From positions 248,001 through 312,000 of the forward strand of contig NZ_SRLB01000006.1 in NCBI RefSeq assembly GCF_004745635.1: a stretch of 64,000 nt of DNA, read 5' to 3'. The position numbers and the translations under genes were made by a program. This stretch comes from Methylobacterium nonmethylotrophicum. Its GTDB lineage: Bacteria; Pseudomonadota; Alphaproteobacteria; Rhizobiales; Beijerinckiaceae. Positions 44,089 to 55,370 of the stretch are shown here, piece after piece. The notes below the pieces were generated by a model that had not been told where the DNA came from, did no database searches, and saw only the letters and a program-made list of their open reading frames with translations. Every line of letters begins with the position of its first letter. The stretch's first letter is position 1.

Positions 44089-45174
44089 ATGGTGCAGCGC
44101 GTGGACGGGATTCAATCGGCGGAGGGCATCGCGGCGCTCGCCGCCGCCGGGGTGATCCGGACCGCGGCGCCGTTCGCGGACGACCAGATCCAGCCCGCGA
44201 GCCTCGACCTGCGCCTCGGCGCCCGGGCCTGGCGGGTGCGGGCGAGCTTCCTGCCGGGACGCACCCGCGACGTCGCCGCCTGCCTCGACAAGCTCAAGCT
44301 GCACGAGATCGACCTGCGCCAGGGCGCGGTGCTGGAGACCGGCTGCGTCTACATCGCCGAGTTGCAGGAGGGGCTGGCCCTGCCGCCCGACCTCGCGGCG
44401 AGCGCGAACCCGAAAAGCTCGACCGGGCGCATCGACGTGTTCACCCGGGTCATCACCGACCAGGCGCGGGAATTCGACATGGTCGAGGCCGGCTATGCCG
44501 GCCCGCTCTTCGCCGAGATCTCGCCCCGCACCTTCCCGGTTCTGGTGCGCACCGGCTCGCGCCTGTCGCAGCTGCGCTTCCGCCGCGGGGCGGTGCGGCT
44601 CGACGATGCCGCGCTGGCGCGCCTGCACGCGACGACGCCGCTGGTCGACGCCGCCGACCCGTCGTTCCAGGGCGGTGTGGCGGTCTCTGTCGACCTCTCG
44701 GGCTTCGACGGGCTGATCGGCTACCGGGCCAAGCGCCATACCGGCCTCGTCGACGTCGACCGGCCCCGCTCCTACCCGGCCTCGGAATTCTGGGAGCCGC
44801 TGCGGGCCGACGGCTCCGGCACGCTGATCCTCGATCCGGGCCAGTTCTACATCCTGGCCTCGAAGGAGGCGGTGCAGGTGCCGCCGGACTTCGCCGCCGA
44901 GATGGTGCCGTTCGATCCCCTCGTCGGCGAGTTCCGGGTCCACTATGCCGGCTTCTTCGATCCCGGTTTCGGCCACGTCGAGGCCGGAGGCACCGGCGCC
45001 CGGGCGGTGCTGGAGGTGCGCTCCCGCGACGTGCCGTTCATGCTCGAGGACGGCCAGATCGTCGGCCGCCTCGTCTACGAGCGCATGGCCCAGCGGCCCG
45101 CCGCCCTCTACGGCAGCGCCGCCGGCTCGAACTATCAGGCGCAGGGGCTGAAGCTGTCGAAGCACTTCGTCTGA
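44089..45174 (+). CDS. dcd: 2'-Deoxycytidine 5'-triphosphate deaminase, long alphaproteobacterial form
   Basis: 361 residues, about twice the size of E. coli Dcd. Two dUTPase-fold halves are visible. The first, with IQPASLDLRLGARAWRVRAS and the nucleotide-binding ANPKSSTGRIDVFTRVI, carries the usual active-site motif. The second, with LILDPGQFYILASKEAVQVP and VPFDPLVGEFRVHYAGFFDP, looks like a diverged duplicate. Reaction: dCTP to dUTP, feeding dTMP synthesis. The leader has a perfect inverted repeat (44035-44067). Single gene; convergent with pgl. Confidence 0.92.
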   Translation: MVQRVDGIQSAEGIAALAAAGVIRTAAPFADDQIQPASLDLRLGARAWRVRASFLPGRTRDVAACLDKLKLHEIDLRQGAVLETGCVYIAELQEGLALPPDLAASANPKSSTGRIDVFTRVITDQAREFDMVEAGYAGPLFAEISPRTFPVLVRTGSRLSQLRFRRGAVRLDDAALARLHATTPLVDAADPSFQGGVAVSVDLSGFDGLIGYRAKRHTGLVDVDRPRSYPASEFWEPLRADGSGTLILDPGQFYILASKEAVQVPPDFAAEMVPFDPLVGEFRVHYAGFFDPGFGHVEAGGTGARAVLEVRSRDVPFMLEDGQIVGRLVYERMAQRPAALYGSAAGSNYQAQGLKLSKHFV

Positions 45175-45214
45175 GAGCCTGGTTGCCCCGCTCAACAGGA
45201 TTGACGCGCTCCAT

Positions 45215-45350
45215 GTCATTCCGGTGCCGCGCAACGGAGCCCGGAATACAGACACGCGGATGGACCAAGACAGAGCGGACAGCGTCTTGCTTCGTTCATC
45301 CAGACCTGAGCTTCTGGATTCCGGGTGCGGCGGCGCGGCTCCGGAATGAC
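45215..45350. repeat. Dispersed palindromic repeat, family 2 (copy 2), in the dcd/pgl gap
   Basis: GTCATTCCGG (45215-45224) and CCGGAATGAC (45341-45350) are perfect inverted ends. Inside are AGCCCGGAAT and ATTCCGGG boxes, also inverted. It occupies the centre of the 375-bp gap between convergent dcd and pgl; no gene is seen there. It may act as a bidirectional transcription end. Confidence 0.65.
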
Positions 45351-45549
45351 CAGGTGGGTGTCTGGCTGGAAGAAGCCCGGGACGCTTCGGGTGTCGTCTC
45401 GCCGCTTGTCGACAACGTCAGGCAGCCCGGCCCTGGACGCGCCCGATCAGGTGAGCGCCGCCCGCCTCGACGCTGGTCGACGCCACGCGGCTGTCGTCCC
45501 TGATCGCCTTCGACCGCTCGACCCTCGGCAGCGTCCCGGAGCGGCGGCG

Positions 45550-46266
45550 TCAGGCCGCCGCAGCCTCGTCGAGCAGCCATACCGTCTCGCCCCGTGCCCG
45601 CGCGCGTCCCGCCGGCAGATCCTCGCCGGCAGCGAGGCGGGCGAGCGGCGCCCGCTTAGCCTCGCCGGTGACCAGGAACAGGGCGAGCGGCGTGGCGCCC
45701 AGCGCCGGCAGGGTGAGGCTCACCCGCGGCACGAAGGGAGCGAGACCGGCCTCCGGCACGGCGACCACCCAGGCCTCGGCCTCCCGCGCCTCGGGCTTGC
45801 CCGGGAAGAGCGAGGCGGTGTGGCCGTCTTCGCCGAGGCCGAGAAGCACGAGGTCGAAGAGCGGCCGGGCCGGGTCGAGCCGCTCAGTACCGTACCAGCG
45901 CCGAAGCTCGGCCGCGTAGGCCGCGGCGCCGTCCTGCGGTGGGCCGTCCGCCGGGATCGGGTGCAGGTGACCGGGGGGCACGAGATCCCCGAACGCCTCC
46001 TCGGCCAGGCGCCGGTTGCTGCCGGCCTCCGGTCCTCCGCCGACGCGCTCGTCGCCGAAGAACCAGTGCAGGCGCGCCCAGGGCAGCGAAGTGCGAAACT
46101 CCGGCCCTGCGAGGAGCCGGTAGAGGAGCTTAGGGGTCGAGCCGCCCGACAGGCAGATCCCGACCTCGTCCACTTTCGCCGCCGCGACCTCGACCAGCCG
46201 CTCGGCCGCGGCGCGGGCGACCGCGTCGGCGTCGGGCAGGACCTCGCGGGGAGCCGGCGCGCTCAT
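45550..46266 (-). CDS. pgl: 6-Phosphogluconolactonase
   Basis: 238 residues of the DevB/PGL family: ICLSGGSTPKLLYRLL near residue 38, WFFGDERVGGGPEAGSNRRL near residue 70 and LGLGEDGHTASLFPGKPEA near residue 142, all conserved phosphosugar-binding loops. It hydrolyses 6-phosphogluconolactone between the Zwf and Gnd steps. The ATG at 46266 overlaps the zwf stop (ATGA), so it is translationally coupled and last in the pentose-phosphate operon. Confidence 0.94.
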   Translation of the reverse strand: MSAPAPREVLPDADAVARAAAERLVEVAAAKVDEVGICLSGGSTPKLLYRLLAGPEFRTSLPWARLHWFFGDERVGGGPEAGSNRRLAEEAFGDLVPPGHLHPIPADGPPQDGAAAYAAELRRWYGTERLDPARPLFDLVLLGLGEDGHTASLFPGKPEAREAEAWVVAVPEAGLAPFVPRVSLTLPALGATPLALFLVTGEAKRAPLARLAAGEDLPAGRARARGETVWLLDEAAAA

Positions 46267-47795
46267 GGCTGGCGCTCCAGCGAGCGCCACCGGCGCCCGT
46301 CGCGGGCGAGGAGGTCGTCCGCCTCCTTCGGCCCGGCGCTGCCGGCCTCATAGGGAAGCGTCGTCAGCGTGCCGGCGGCCGCCGCGTCGAGGATCGGCTG
46401 GACGATGCGCCAGCCGGCCTCGATCATGTCGGCGCGCTGAAACAGCGTCGGATCGCCGATCATCGCGTCGTAGATCAGGGTCTCGTAGCCGGTGCTCGGC
46501 TCGGTCTTGAAATAGTCCTTGTAGCAGAAGCGCATGTCGACGCTGCCGAGGCGCACCGCCGGGCCCGGCACCTTGGCGCCGAACTGCAGCGAGATGCCCT
46601 CGTCGGGCTGGAGCTGCAGCACCAGCCAGTTCGGCACGTCCTCGCGCACGGTGGTGCCCTTGAACAGCGCGAGCGGCGCCTGCTTGAAGCGGATCGCGAT
46701 CTCGGTGTCGCGGCGGGTCATCGCCTTGCCGGTGCGCAGGTAGAACGGCACCCCGGCCCAGCGCCAGTTGTCGATGCCGAGCTTGAGGGCCACGAAGGTC
46801 TCGGTGTCCGAGTCCCGCGCGACATCGGGCTCCTCGCGGTAATCCTTCACCGCCTTGGCCAGGACGGTGCCGGCGGTGTAGCGGCCCCGCACCGCGTCCT
46901 CGGGCCGGGCCGAGGGGGTGGCGAGCAGCACCTCCTCCTTCTTGTCGCGCACGGCCTCAGCCTCGAACGAGATCGGCGGCTCCATGGCGACGAGGGTGTA
47001 GAGCTGGAAGAGGTGGTTCGGCACCATGTCGCGGAGCGCGCCGGTGGCCTCGTAGAATTTCCCCCGCCCCTCGACGCCGACCGTCTCGGCGACGGTGATC
47101 TGCACGTGGTCGATGTGGTCGCGGTTCCACAGCGGCTCGAACAGGCCGTTGCCGAACCGGAACGCCATGATGTTCTGCACCGTCTCCTTGCCGAGGAAGT
47201 GGTCGATGCGGAAGATCTGGTCCTCGGACAGGACCTTCAGGATGTCGGCGTCGAGCTTCTCCGCCGAGGGCAGGTCGTGGCCGAACGGCTTCTCGATGAT
47301 GACCCGGCGCCAGGTGTCCTCGCCCTTCTCGGTCAGGCCGGCCTCGCCGAGCTTGGCGATGGTGGGCCCGAACAGGCCGGCGGCGACCGCGAGGTAGAAC
47401 AGGACGTTGCCGCCGTTCTCACGACCCGAGACCTCGGCGATCGTCCCCTTCAGCGCTGCGAAGAACCCCGCATCCGAGATGTCGCCCGAGCGGTAGTGGA
47501 CGCGCCCGACGAGGTCGTTCCACACGCCCTCGTCGACGGTGCCGCCGCCGGCCTCGCCGCCCTTGGCGGTGATGTGGCCGCGCACCGTCTCGCTCAGCTC
47601 GGACCGGAAGTCTTCCGACGACATCTCAGAGCGGCTGACGCCGATGACCGAGAACTCCTTCGGCAGCAGGCCCCAATGGCCGAGATTGTAGAGCGCCGGC
47701 ATCAGCAGGCGATGGGTGAGGTCGCCCGTCGCCCCGAAGATCACCAGGGTGCAGGCGGGCGGGGGGGCGGCCCCCTCTGCCATGGAACTCGTCAT
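46263..47795 (-). CDS. zwf: Glucose-6-phosphate 1-dehydrogenase
   Basis: 510 residues. N-terminal Rossmann motif [20 protein letters not shown], phosphate-binding [15 protein letters not shown] and the active-site signature [20 protein letters not shown] are intact. It oxidises glucose-6-phosphate, making NAD(P)H for the oxidative pentose phosphate and Entner-Doudoroff routes. AGGAG stands before the ATG at 47795, which overlaps the gnd stop by 4 bases (ATGA). An ATG at 47783 is an alternative start. Confidence 0.97.
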   Translation of the reverse strand: MTSSMAEGAAPPPACTLVIFGATGDLTHRLLMPALYNLGHWGLLPKEFSVIGVSRSEMSSEDFRSELSETVRGHITAKGGEAGGGTVDEGVWNDLVGRVHYRSGDISDAGFFAALKGTIAEVSGRENGGNVLFYLAVAAGLFGPTIAKLGEAGLTEKGEDTWRRVIIEKPFGHDLPSAEKLDADILKVLSEDQIFRIDHFLGKETVQNIMAFRFGNGLFEPLWNRDHIDHVQITVAETVGVEGRGKFYEATGALRDMVPNHLFQLYTLVAMEPPISFEAEAVRDKKEEVLLATPSARPEDAVRGRYTAGTVLAKAVKDYREEPDVARDSDTETFVALKLGIDNWRWAGVPFYLRTGKAMTRRDTEIAIRFKQAPLALFKGTTVREDVPNWLVLQLQPDEGISLQFGAKVPGPAVRLGSVDMRFCYKDYFKTEPSTGYETLIYDAMIGDPTLFQRADMIEAGWRIVQPILDAAAAGTLTTLPYEAGSAGPKEADDLLARDGRRWRSLERQP

Positions 47796-48766
47796 TTCGG
47801 CTCCTGGTGGCCGCCGAAGCCCTTGCGCATCGCCGAGAGCAGCTTGTCGGCGTAGGTGGCGCCCTGGCGCGAGCGGAAGCGGGCGTAGAGGGCGGCCGAC
47901 AGCACGTGGGCCGGCACCGCCTCCTCGATCGCGGCGTTCAGCGTCCAGCGGCCCTCGCCCGAATCGGCGACGTGGCCCGAGAAGGCGTCGAGGTTCTCGT
48001 CGCCGGCGAGCGCGGATGCCGTGAGGTCGAGGAGCCAGGACGAGACCACGCTGCCGCGCCGCCAGACCTCCGCGATGTCGCCGATGTTGAGGTCGAAGCG
48101 CTGCGCCTCCGGCAATTCCGAGGAATTGGCGTGCTTGAGGATGTCGAAGCCCTCGGCATAGGCCTGCATCAGGCCGTACTCGATGCCGTTGTGGATCATC
48201 TTGACGAAGTGGCCGGCGCCGCTCGGGCCGGCATGGATGTAGCCGTGCTCGGCGCGGGGATCGCGGCCCTCGCGGCCCGGGGTGCGCGGCACCTCCCCGA
48301 GGCCGGGCGCGAGCGTCGAGAAGATCGGGTCGAGCCGGTCGACGGCTTCTTTATGGCCGCCGATCATCATGCAGTAGCCGCGCTCCAGGCCCCAGACGCC
48401 CCCGGAGGTGCCGACATCGACGTAGTGCAGGCCCTTCTCGTTGAGGACGGCCGCGCGGCGGATGTCGTCCTTGTAGAACGAGTTGCCGCCGTCGATGATC
48501 ACGTCGCCGGGCTGCATCAGCCCGGCGATCGCCATCACCGTCACCTCGGTCGGGTCGCCCGCCGGCAGCATCACCCAGGCGGTCCGGGGGACCTCGAGCT
48601 TGGCGACGAAATCCTCAAGGCTGTCGGCGCCGACCGCGCCCTCCTGCACCAGGGCCGCGACGGCCTTGGGATCCTGGTCGAACACCACCGCGGTGTGCCC
48701 GTTGCGCAGGAGCCGCCGGACGATGTTGCCGCCCATCCGACCGAGACCGACCATGCCGAGTTGCAT
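47792..48766 (-). CDS. gnd: 6-Phosphogluconate dehydrogenase, decarboxylating (short, NAD-type)
   Basis: 324 residues, the short form, unlike the ~470-residue E. coli enzyme. The dinucleotide motif GLGRMG is followed by [10 protein letters not shown]; the acidic residue after the second strand suggests NAD+ over NADP+. Substrate motifs include [32 protein letters not shown] and [20 protein letters not shown], where the catalytic Lys and Glu lie. Product: ribulose-5-phosphate plus CO2. It lies between tal/pgi and zwf in the operon. Confidence 0.95.
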   Translation of the reverse strand: MQLGMVGLGRMGGNIVRRLLRNGHTAVVFDQDPKAVAALVQEGAVGADSLEDFVAKLEVPRTAWVMLPAGDPTEVTVMAIAGLMQPGDVIIDGGNSFYKDDIRRAAVLNEKGLHYVDVGTSGGVWGLERGYCMMIGGHKEAVDRLDPIFSTLAPGLGEVPRTPGREGRDPRAEHGYIHAGPSGAGHFVKMIHNGIEYGLMQAYAEGFDILKHANSSELPEAQRFDLNIGDIAEVWRRGSVVSSWLLDLTASALAGDENLDAFSGHVADSGEGRWTLNAAIEEAVPAHVLSAALYARFRSRQGATYADKLLSAMRKGFGGHQEPK

Positions 48767-48840
48767 CGCGTCACTCCTCGCCGGCGAAGCCGGGGCCGGC
48801 GGCCCGTGGGCGTGGGGAGCCCGTCGTATCGTCTGGCACT

Positions 48841-48870
48841 GCCCCCCTCTCCCGGGTGGGAGAGGGGGCC
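48841..48870. repeat. Family 1-like hairpin between tal/pgi and gnd
   Basis: GCCCCCCTCTCCCGGGTGGG followed by AGAGGGGGCC makes one strong hairpin, resembling the ends of the family 1 elements. It lies in the 116-bp intercistronic gap inside the pentose-phosphate operon and could affect relative mRNA stability. Confidence 0.5.
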
Positions 48871-48882
48871 GAGGTCTAACGT

Positions 48883-51714
48883 CTAACTAAGCGCCGACCT
48901 CAGCCGGTCGAGCCCCTTGGCCACATCGCCCTTGATGTGGACGCGCAGCGCCCGTCGGCCGCGCTCGGAGAGCACGCCGAAATCGCCCCGGGCCTGCGCG
49001 GCGATCACGGTGGCGAAGCCGAGGCTGCGGCCCGGGATGGCGAGGTCGGGGGCCTCCGAGGTGATCTGCAGGAAGACGCCGCTGTCGGGCCCGCCCTTGT
49101 AGGCCTGGCCGGTGGAGTGCAGGAAGCGCGGCCCGAACTCGGCGCAGGTCGCGACGTGCTTGGCCTCTCTCAGCGCCACCCGGGCCGCCTGGAGCGGGGC
49201 CAGGTGCTTCGGGTTGCGGGTGACGTAGGCGAGCAGCGCGACGTAGTCGCCGGCACCCAGGCGTCCGACCTGCGCCTTGATCCAGCTCTCCGGGTCGGAA
49301 CCGGCGCCCCCCTTGCGCAGGGCCTCGGCGTTCGTCGCATCGGTGTAGAGCGCAAAGCCGTCGTCCTCCGCCACCGGCGTCTCGGCCGGCAGCGCGCCGT
49401 CCTTCTCGGCGGCGGAGAAGAGCTCGCGGGTCTTGATCTTGCTCGCCTCGACGTCGGGCTGGTCGAACGGGTTGATCCCGAGCACCGCGCCCGCCACCGC
49501 CGTGGCGATCTCGAAGCGGAAGAATTCCTGCGGCAGGCTCGCCTTGGAGGCCAGCGCGATCCGCACCACCGGGTGGCCGGCCTGCTCAAGCGCCGTCACG
49601 GCCGTGTCCTGGGCCGCGTCGGCGCCCTCGTCGAGGCGCAGGTAGACGAAGATCCGGTCCTTGCCGTAGACGGCCGGCGCCGCCAGGGGCTCGTTGTCGA
49701 TCGGGATGAGGCCCTTGCCCTCCTTGCCCGTCGACTCGGCGATCAGCTGCTCGGCCCAGGCGCCGAAGGTGTCGATGCCCGGGGAGGCGATCAGCGTGAC
49801 CTTGTCGCGGCCCTGTCCGGTGGCCGCGGTGCCCAGCACGAGGCCGAGCTGCACGCCCGGGTTCAGGTCCGGCGGCACGTCGGGGCCGCAGGAGCGCACC
49901 ATGGTGCGGGCGCTCTTGAGGAACGCCGCGATGTCGAGGCCCATCGCGGCGGCGGGCACCAGCCCGAAGGCCGAGAGCACCGAGTAGCGCCCGCCGATCT
50001 GCTTCACGCCGTAGAAGATGCGCCGGAAGCCGTCGTCCTTGGCGGCCTTCTCCATCGCCGAGCCCGGATCGGTCACGGCGACGAAGTGGCGGCCGGCCTT
50101 CTCGCGCCCGACCACGTCGCGCATCCGGCCGAGGAAGTAGTCGCGAAACACGTTGGGCTCGAGGGTCGAGCCCGACTTCGAGGCGACGATGAACAGGGTC
50201 CGCTCGAGGTTCACCGCGGCCTCGACCGCCCGGACCTCGTCCGGATCGGTCGAATCGAGGATGCGCAGGCGCGGGAAGCCCGGCTGCTGGCCGTAGGTCT
50301 CGGCCAGCACCTCCGGCCCGAGGCTGGAGCCGCCCATGCCGAGCACCACCGCGTCGGTGAAGCCCTCCTGCTTCACCTCGGCGGCGAAGGCGGCGTACTC
50401 GCCTGCCTTCTCGGCCTCGTCCTCCACGATGGTGAGCCAGCCGAGCCATTGCGCCTCGTCGGCGCCGCTCCACACCTTGGCGTCGCGCTGCCACAGGCGG
50501 CGCACCAGCCCGTCCTTGCGCCAGGTCTCGATGGCTGTCTTCACCGGCGCGTCGAGGCTGCCGAGGGCGAGCGCCTGCCGGTCGAGCCCGTGGCCCAGAA
50601 ACGTCTGGCGCTTGCCGGCAACGGCGCCCAGCACCTTGTCGGCGGCGTCGACGAAGAGCTGCACGCCCTCCTCGACGAGCTGGCGCGCCACCGCGTCGAG
50701 GTCGATCCCGGCCTTGGCGAGGTGGGCGAGCACCCGCTCGGCCTCGTCGACGCCCTCTTCCAGGCTCGGCCGCACCTGTCCGTGGTCGCGGAACGCGTCC
50801 ATCGTCGCGGGCGGGATGGTGTTGACGGTGTTGGGGCCGATCAGCTCCTCCACGTAGAGCACGTCGGAATAGGCCTTGTTCTTGGTGCCGGTGGAGGCCC
50901 AGAGCAGGCGCTGCGGGTGGGCGCCCTTGGCCGCCAGCGTCTGCCAGCGCTCGCCGGAAAAGAGGCGCTTGTAGCGCTGATAGGCGAGCTTGGCGTTGGC
51001 GATCGCGACCTTGCCCTTGAGGCCTTCGAGCGCCGCCTTCTCGTCCGGGTCGTTGGCGGCGCCGATCCTCTCGTCGAGCAGCTTGTCCACCGCGGCGTCG
51101 ATGCGGCTGATGAAGAAGCTCGCCACGCTGGCGACCCGGCCGATGTCGCCGCCGCTCGCGGCGAACTTTTCCAGGCCCTCGATATAGGCGTTCGCCACCT
51201 GCTCGTAGGCACCTTGAGCGAAGAGCAGCGTGACGTTGATGTTGATGCCGTCGGCCGTGAGGTCGCGGATCGCCGGGATGCCCTCGGGCGTGGCCGGCAC
51301 CTTCACCATCAGGTTGTCGCGGGCGACCGCCTTGTGGAGGCGACGCGCCTCGGCCAGGGTCTCGACGGTGTCGAGCGCCAGGTAGGGCGACACTTCCAGG
51401 CTGACGAAGCCGTCCTGGCCCCCGCTCGCGTCGTAGACCGGGCGCAGCACGTCGGCCGCGGCCTGGATGTCGGCGATGGCCAGGCCCTCGTAGAGGTCGA
51501 TCACCCGCTCGTCGCCGGCCGCCTTGAGGGCCTCGTCGTACTCGTCCGAGTGGCCGATCGCCTTCTCGAAGATTGCCGGGTTCGAGGTGACGCCTCGCAA
51601 CCCGTCCTCGTCGACCAGGCGCTTCAGCCCGCCCTCCTGGACGAAGCCCCGGGCGACGAAATCGAGCCAGACGGCCTGGTCCTGTTCGGCGTGCAGCGTC
51701 TTGAGCGGGTTCAT
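48883..51714 (-). CDS. tal-pgi: Bifunctional transaldolase / glucose-6-phosphate isomerase
   Basis: 943 residues. Residues ~1-360 are a transaldolase ([40 protein letters not shown] with the Schiff-base lysine region ININVTLLF). Residues ~400-943 are a glucose-6-phosphate isomerase ([54 protein letters not shown]). Both active sites look complete. The fusion links the non-oxidative pentose phosphate pathway with glycolysis. It is first in the operon tal/pgi-gnd-zwf-pgl. Such fusions are known in actinobacteria, cyanobacteria and some alphaproteobacteria. Confidence 0.95.
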   Translation of the reverse strand: MNPLKTLHAEQDQAVWLDFVARGFVQEGGLKRLVDEDGLRGVTSNPAIFEKAIGHSDEYDEALKAAGDERVIDLYEGLAIADIQAAADVLRPVYDASGGQDGFVSLEVSPYLALDTVETLAEARRLHKAVARDNLMVKVPATPEGIPAIRDLTADGININVTLLFAQGAYEQVANAYIEGLEKFAASGGDIGRVASVASFFISRIDAAVDKLLDERIGAANDPDEKAALEGLKGKVAIANAKLAYQRYKRLFSGERWQTLAAKGAHPQRLLWASTGTKNKAYSDVLYVEELIGPNTVNTIPPATMDAFRDHGQVRPSLEEGVDEAERVLAHLAKAGIDLDAVARQLVEEGVQLFVDAADKVLGAVAGKRQTFLGHGLDRQALALGSLDAPVKTAIETWRKDGLVRRLWQRDAKVWSGADEAQWLGWLTIVEDEAEKAGEYAAFAAEVKQEGFTDAVVLGMGGSSLGPEVLAETYGQQPGFPRLRILDSTDPDEVRAVEAAVNLERTLFIVASKSGSTLEPNVFRDYFLGRMRDVVGREKAGRHFVAVTDPGSAMEKAAKDDGFRRIFYGVKQIGGRYSVLSAFGLVPAAAMGLDIAAFLKSARTMVRSCGPDVPPDLNPGVQLGLVLGTAATGQGRDKVTLIASPGIDTFGAWAEQLIAESTGKEGKGLIPIDNEPLAAPAVYGKDRIFVYLRLDEGADAAQDTAVTALEQAGHPVVRIALASKASLPQEFFRFEIATAVAGAVLGINPFDQPDVEASKIKTRELFSAAEKDGALPAETPVAEDDGFALYTDATNAEALRKGGAGSDPESWIKAQVGRLGAGDYVALLAYVTRNPKHLAPLQAARVALREAKHVATCAEFGPRFLHSTGQAYKGGPDSGVFLQITSEAPDLAIPGRSLGFATVIAAQARGDFGVLSERGRRALRVHIKGDVAKGLDRLRSALS

Positions 51715-51829
51715 GCCTCTGGTCTCCGCGTGCTTGCCGCAGATGTGGCCCGCGAGGGGGCGCTGTCCAGGGGGGAGGCGCGCGAGAAGCTTGGCCGTGC
51801 GCGAGAAAAGGACGCTTGCGTCCGGTACG

Positions 51830-52204
51830 TCAGCGCCGCGCCGGCGCGAATCCCGCGACCGCGACCAGCACCCAGCCGAGGATCAGGACGATTCCGCCGC
51901 TCGGCGCGGCCATCGGGAAGAGCGGCTGCTGCAGGAGCGCCCGGACCGAGAGGTCGCCGGAGAACAGCGCGAGACCGAGCGCCAGGGCGAAGCCCGCGAT
52001 CCGCGCCGGGACCGGGTGGGCGCGGCCGCTGCCGGCGAGAAGGGCGAGGCCCAGGAGGGCAGGGGCGTGGAAGAGCAGGAACTGCGCGGCCGTGGCGAGG
52101 CTCGTCGCCCCGGCGATGTGGGCCGCGGCCGCCGAGAGCCCGACGCCGAGCGCCCCGGCGAGGCCGGCGAGGGCCACGAGGATCCGGTCGGCGGGGTGGA
52201 TCAT
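51830..52204 (-). CDS. DUF423 family membrane protein
   Basis: 124 residues with four hydrophobic spans. [20 protein letters not shown] near the start and [18 protein letters not shown] in the middle are DUF423 landmarks, and the C-terminal [18 protein letters not shown] matches as well. Function is unknown. The ATG overlaps the engB stop (ATGA), so it is the tail of the yidC-engB unit. Confidence 0.9.
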   Translation of the reverse strand: MIHPADRILVALAGLAGALGVGLSAAAAHIAGATSLATAAQFLLFHAPALLGLALLAGSGRAHPVPARIAGFALALGLALFSGDLSVRALLQQPLFPMAAPSGGIVLILGWVLVAVAGFAPARR

Positions 52205-52878
52205 TCGCCGCGTTCGGCCAGCAGCCGGGCGATGCTGGCGCGCAGGTCCGCGACGCCGTCGTCGGTGCGGCTCGAGGTCAGGATGACCTCCGGGTAGGCC
52301 GCCGGGCGCCGGGCGATCGCAGCCGCGGTCGCGTCGAGCCGGGCCTGGATCTCGCCCTTCTTGAGCGCGTCGGCCTTGGTGAGCACGATCTGGTAGGAGA
52401 CGGCGGCCTTGTCGAGGCCGTCGAGCACCTCGGCGTCGTTCGGCTTGATGCCGTGGCGGGCGTCGATCAGCACGTAGACCCGGGCGAGGTTGGCCCGGCC
52501 GCGCAGATAGGAGTGGATCAGCTCGGTCCAGGCCGCGACCTTCGCCTTCTCGACCGCCGCGTAGCCGTAGCCCGGCATGTCGACGAGGACGAGCCTGCCG
52601 GCAATGTCGAAGAAGTTGAGCTGCTGGGTGCGCCCCGGCGTGTGCGAGGTGCGCGCCAGCGCGTTGCGGCCGGTCAGCGCGTTGATCAGGCTCGACTTGC
52701 CGACGTTGGAGCGGCCCGCGAAGGCGATCTCGTGGCCCTTCATCGGCGGCAGCACCGTCAGCTTGTCGGCGGCGTGGAAGAAGTCCGCCGCCCCCGCGAA
52801 GAGCAGCCGCCCCGCTTCGCGCAGGGCGGCCGCCTTCTCGGCCTCGGTCTGGTCTTGCGTCGTCACCGGTTCCTGCAT
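52201..52878 (-). CDS. engB: Ribosome biogenesis GTP-binding protein EngB/YsxC
   Basis: 225 residues. TRAFAC GTPase motifs in order: G1 [17 protein letters not shown] near residue 54, G2 [15 protein letters not shown]3 DMPGYGYA, G4 LTKADAL, G5 TSSRTDDG. It acts in large-subunit (50S) assembly in the cytosol and is usually essential. The ATG at 52878 shares one base with the yidC stop (TGATG), which fixes the start and implies translational coupling. Confidence 0.96.
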   Translation of the reverse strand: MQEPVTTQDQTEAEKAAALREAGRLLFAGAADFFHAADKLTVLPPMKGHEIAFAGRSNVGKSSLINALTGRNALARTSHTPGRTQQLNFFDIAGRLVLVDMPGYGYAAVEKAKVAAWTELIHSYLRGRANLARVYVLIDARHGIKPNDAEVLDGLDKAAVSYQIVLTKADALKKGEIQARLDATAAAIARRPAAYPEVILTSSRTDDGVADLRASIARLLAERGE

Positions 52879-54731
52879 CAGCCCTTCGCCTTCGCCGCCT
52901 TCGGCGTGCGCGAGAACGTCGATCGCAAGTTGTCCCACAGCTCCACCTTCACCCCGTTGCGCCGCATGATCACGTATTGCTGGATCACCGACAGGGTGTT
53001 GTTCCAGGCCCAGTAGATCACCAGGCCGGCCGGGAACGAGCCGAGCATGAAGGTGAAGATGATCGGCATGAAGGTGAAGACCTGGGCCTGGACCGGGTCC
53101 GGCGGCGCAGGGTTCATCTTCATCTGCACGAACATCGTCACGCCCATGATGAGCGGCCAGATGCCGAGATGGAGCAGGTCCGGGGGCGTGAAGGGCAGGA
53201 GCCCGAACAGGTTGAACAGCGAGGTCGGGTCCGGCGCCGCGAGGTCGCGGATCCAGCCGAAGAACGGCGCATGCCGCATCTCGATGGTGACGAATAGCAC
53301 CTTGTAGAGCGCGAAGAAGACCGGGATCTGCACCAGCACCGGCCAGCAGCCGGCCACCGGATTGATCTTCTCCTTCTTGTACAGCTCCATCATCGCCTGC
53401 TGCTGCTTCATCTTGTCGTCGGCGTAGCGCTCCCGGATGGCGGTCATCTCGGGCTGGACGGCCTTCATCTTGGCCATCGAGACGTAGGAGCGGTTGGCGA
53501 TCGGCAGGAAGAACAGCTTCAGGATCAGGGTGACGACCAGGATCGACACGCCGAAGTTGCCGAACAGGCGATAGAAGAAGTCCAGCGCCTTGAACATCGG
53601 CTTCGTGATGAAATAGAACCAGCCCCAGTCGATCAGCAGGTCGAAGCGCTTGATGTTCAGCGACTTCTCGTAGCCGTCGATGGCACCGACCTCCTTGGCG
53701 CCGGCGAACAGGCGCTGGCTGGCCTGCACGGTGGCACCGGGCGCGAGCGGCTTGGCCTCGCCGAGGCTGCTCGCCTGGTAGACCTTGGTCGCGCCCTCGT
53801 CGCGCTCGGTGAACGAGCCGGTATAGGGCGCGCCCTGGTCGGGAATCGCGGCCGCCGCCCAGTACTTGTCGGTGATGCCGAGGAAGCCGCCGGTCACGCC
53901 GGTCCAGGAATGGCCGCGGGTGCCGGGAGCGCCGAGCGGGTTCTCCTTGGCGAGCTTGTCGTAGGTGTATTCCTGCAGGCCCTGGTCGCCGAGCACGCCG
54001 ATCAGGCCCTCGTGCAGGACGTAGTACCCTTGCGTGTGCGGCTTGCCCCAGCGCGAGACGAGGCCGTACGGATAGAGCGTGACCGCGTTGCTGCCCTTGT
54101 TCTCGACCGCGTCGGCGACCGTGAACATGAACTTGTCGTCGACCGAGATGGTGCGGCGGAAGGTGAGGCCGGCGCCGTTGTCCCAGGTGAGCACCAGGGG
54201 CTTCTGCGGCGTCAGCACGTCGCCCTCTGCGGTCCAGACCGTGTCGCCGCCCGGCAGCGGGCCGGCATTCTGCCCGACCCAGCCGAACTCGGCGTAGTAG
54301 GGGTTGGCCGAGCCGGTGGGCGAGAGCAGCTCGATGCGCGGCGAGCTGTCGTCGACCGTCTCGTGGTAGTTCTTCAGCGACACGTCGTCGATGCGGCCGC
54401 CCTTGAGCGCCACCGAGCCGGCGAGCGCCGGGGTATCGATGCGCACCCGCGGCGAGCGGGCGAGCGCCTCGGCGCGGTTCGCGGCCAGCGCCGGGCTGCC
54501 GGCCGGCGCGCCCGGCAGGGTGCCGGGCACCGGCGCCGCGGGACCGCCTTCGCGCGGGCTCGCCGCCGGGCCGTCCTTGGCCGCCTGCGCCTGCTTGGCC
54601 GCCTGCTCCCTGGCGGCTTGCTCCTGGCGCTGGCGCTCCACCTGCGGCGCGCTGACGAAGTAGTTCCAGCCGAGCAGCACTGCCAGCGACAGCACCACGG
54701 CGATGATCATGTTCGTCTTGTCGTTACCCAT
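52878..54731 (-). CDS. yidC: Membrane protein insertase YidC
   Basis: 617 residues. N-terminal signal anchor ([18 protein letters not shown]), then a low-complexity Ala/Gln/Pro linker, the large periplasmic beta-supersandwich domain (about 95-380), and five C-terminal membrane spans with the conserved [20 protein letters not shown] loop and the arginine-containing groove segment. The ATG at 54731 is the one directly before the signal anchor. It inserts inner-membrane proteins alone or with SecYEG. It belongs with rpmH-rnpA upstream and engB downstream, a conserved bacterial order; no yidD gene is seen between rnpA and yidC. Confidence 0.97.
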   Translation of the reverse strand: MGNDKTNMIIAVVLSLAVLLGWNYFVSAPQVERQRQEQAAREQAAKQAQAAKDGPAASPREGGPAAPVPGTLPGAPAGSPALAANRAEALARSPRVRIDTPALAGSVALKGGRIDDVSLKNYHETVDDSSPRIELLSPTGSANPYYAEFGWVGQNAGPLPGGDTVWTAEGDVLTPQKPLVLTWDNGAGLTFRRTISVDDKFMFTVADAVENKGSNAVTLYPYGLVSRWGKPHTQGYYVLHEGLIGVLGDQGLQEYTYDKLAKENPLGAPGTRGHSWTGVTGGFLGITDKYWAAAAIPDQGAPYTGSFTERDEGATKVYQASSLGEAKPLAPGATVQASQRLFAGAKEVGAIDGYEKSLNIKRFDLLIDWGWFYFITKPMFKALDFFYRLFGNFGVSILVVTLILKLFFLPIANRSYVSMAKMKAVQPEMTAIRERYADDKMKQQQAMMELYKKEKINPVAGCWPVLVQIPVFFALYKVLFVTIEMRHAPFFGWIRDLAAPDPTSLFNLFGLLPFTPPDLLHLGIWPLIMGVTMFVQMKMNPAPPDPVQAQVFTFMPIIFTFMLGSFPAGLVIYWAWNNTLSVIQQYVIMRRNGVKVELWDNLRSTFSRTPKAAKAKG

Positions 54732-54845
54732 GGACCCGCGACGCCTGCCGCCTAAAGAGCGGGACCAGCGGGCGGGCCTGGCGGCCCGCATCGCTCGGCC
54801 CTCACGACCAACACGACGAGGCGATTCCGGCTGCCCGGGATCGCC

Positions 54846-55340
54846 TCACGAACTCCGTTCCGGGGCTCCCGGCCCCGTGCGCGAGGCCTTCCCGGACCCG
54901 CCTGAGCCCCGCTTCCCCCGTCCCGGCTTCCGGGCGGGCTGACCGCCCTCCGCGGCCGGAGGTTTCGGCGCCCTCGGCTTCGTCACCACGCCGAGAGCCT
55001 GGCGGACATCCTCGACGAGCTGGGCGAAGGGCGCCGCGAGCGCGTCGCGCCGGCCGATCAGCACCACGTCGACCGCCTTGTCCCGGTGCGCCTCGCCGGC
55101 TTGTCTCGCCGCGACCTTCAGGCGGCGGCGGATCCGGTTGCGCTCGGTGGCGTGGCCCTCGCGCTTCGTCACCGTGAAGCCCACGCGCAGGCCGCCCGGC
55201 GGTCCGTCGTCCCGCAGGCGGCCTTGCGCCGTCAGGCGCTCGGTATGGAAACGGCGGCCCTTGGCCGCCGCCAGATAGTCCGGGCGCCGGGTGATCCGGC
55301 CGATCGGCGGCGGGTCGCCGCCGGGCCCCGCGGCGCTCAT
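54846..55340 (-). CDS. rnpA: Ribonuclease P protein component
   Basis: 164 residues. The RNase P protein core is clear: RITRRPDYLAAAKGRRFHTE, VGFTVTKREGHATERNRIRR with the RNR signature, and VDVVLIGRRDALAAPFAQLV. A Lys/Arg/Gly/Pro-rich tail of about 40 residues follows, longer than in most bacteria and probably disordered RNA-binding. The ATG at 55340 has GGAG seven bases upstream; a GTG at 55358 is possible. It lies 30 bp after rpmH. Confidence 0.95.
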   Translation of the reverse strand: MSAAGPGGDPPPIGRITRRPDYLAAAKGRRFHTERLTAQGRLRDDGPPGGLRVGFTVTKREGHATERNRIRRRLKVAARQAGEAHRDKAVDVVLIGRRDALAAPFAQLVEDVRQALGVVTKPRAPKPPAAEGGQPARKPGRGKRGSGGSGKASRTGPGAPERSS

Positions 55341-55370
55341 CGCGGCGCTCTCCGGCACCGCGCGCGAGCC

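Noticed and set aside
48937..53016. 1359-codon open frame opposite tal/pgi, DUF423 and engB
   Set aside because: Antisense to well-recognised genes, with Arg/Gly/Ala-rich low-complexity translation and no family resemblance; an artefact of third-position GC bias.
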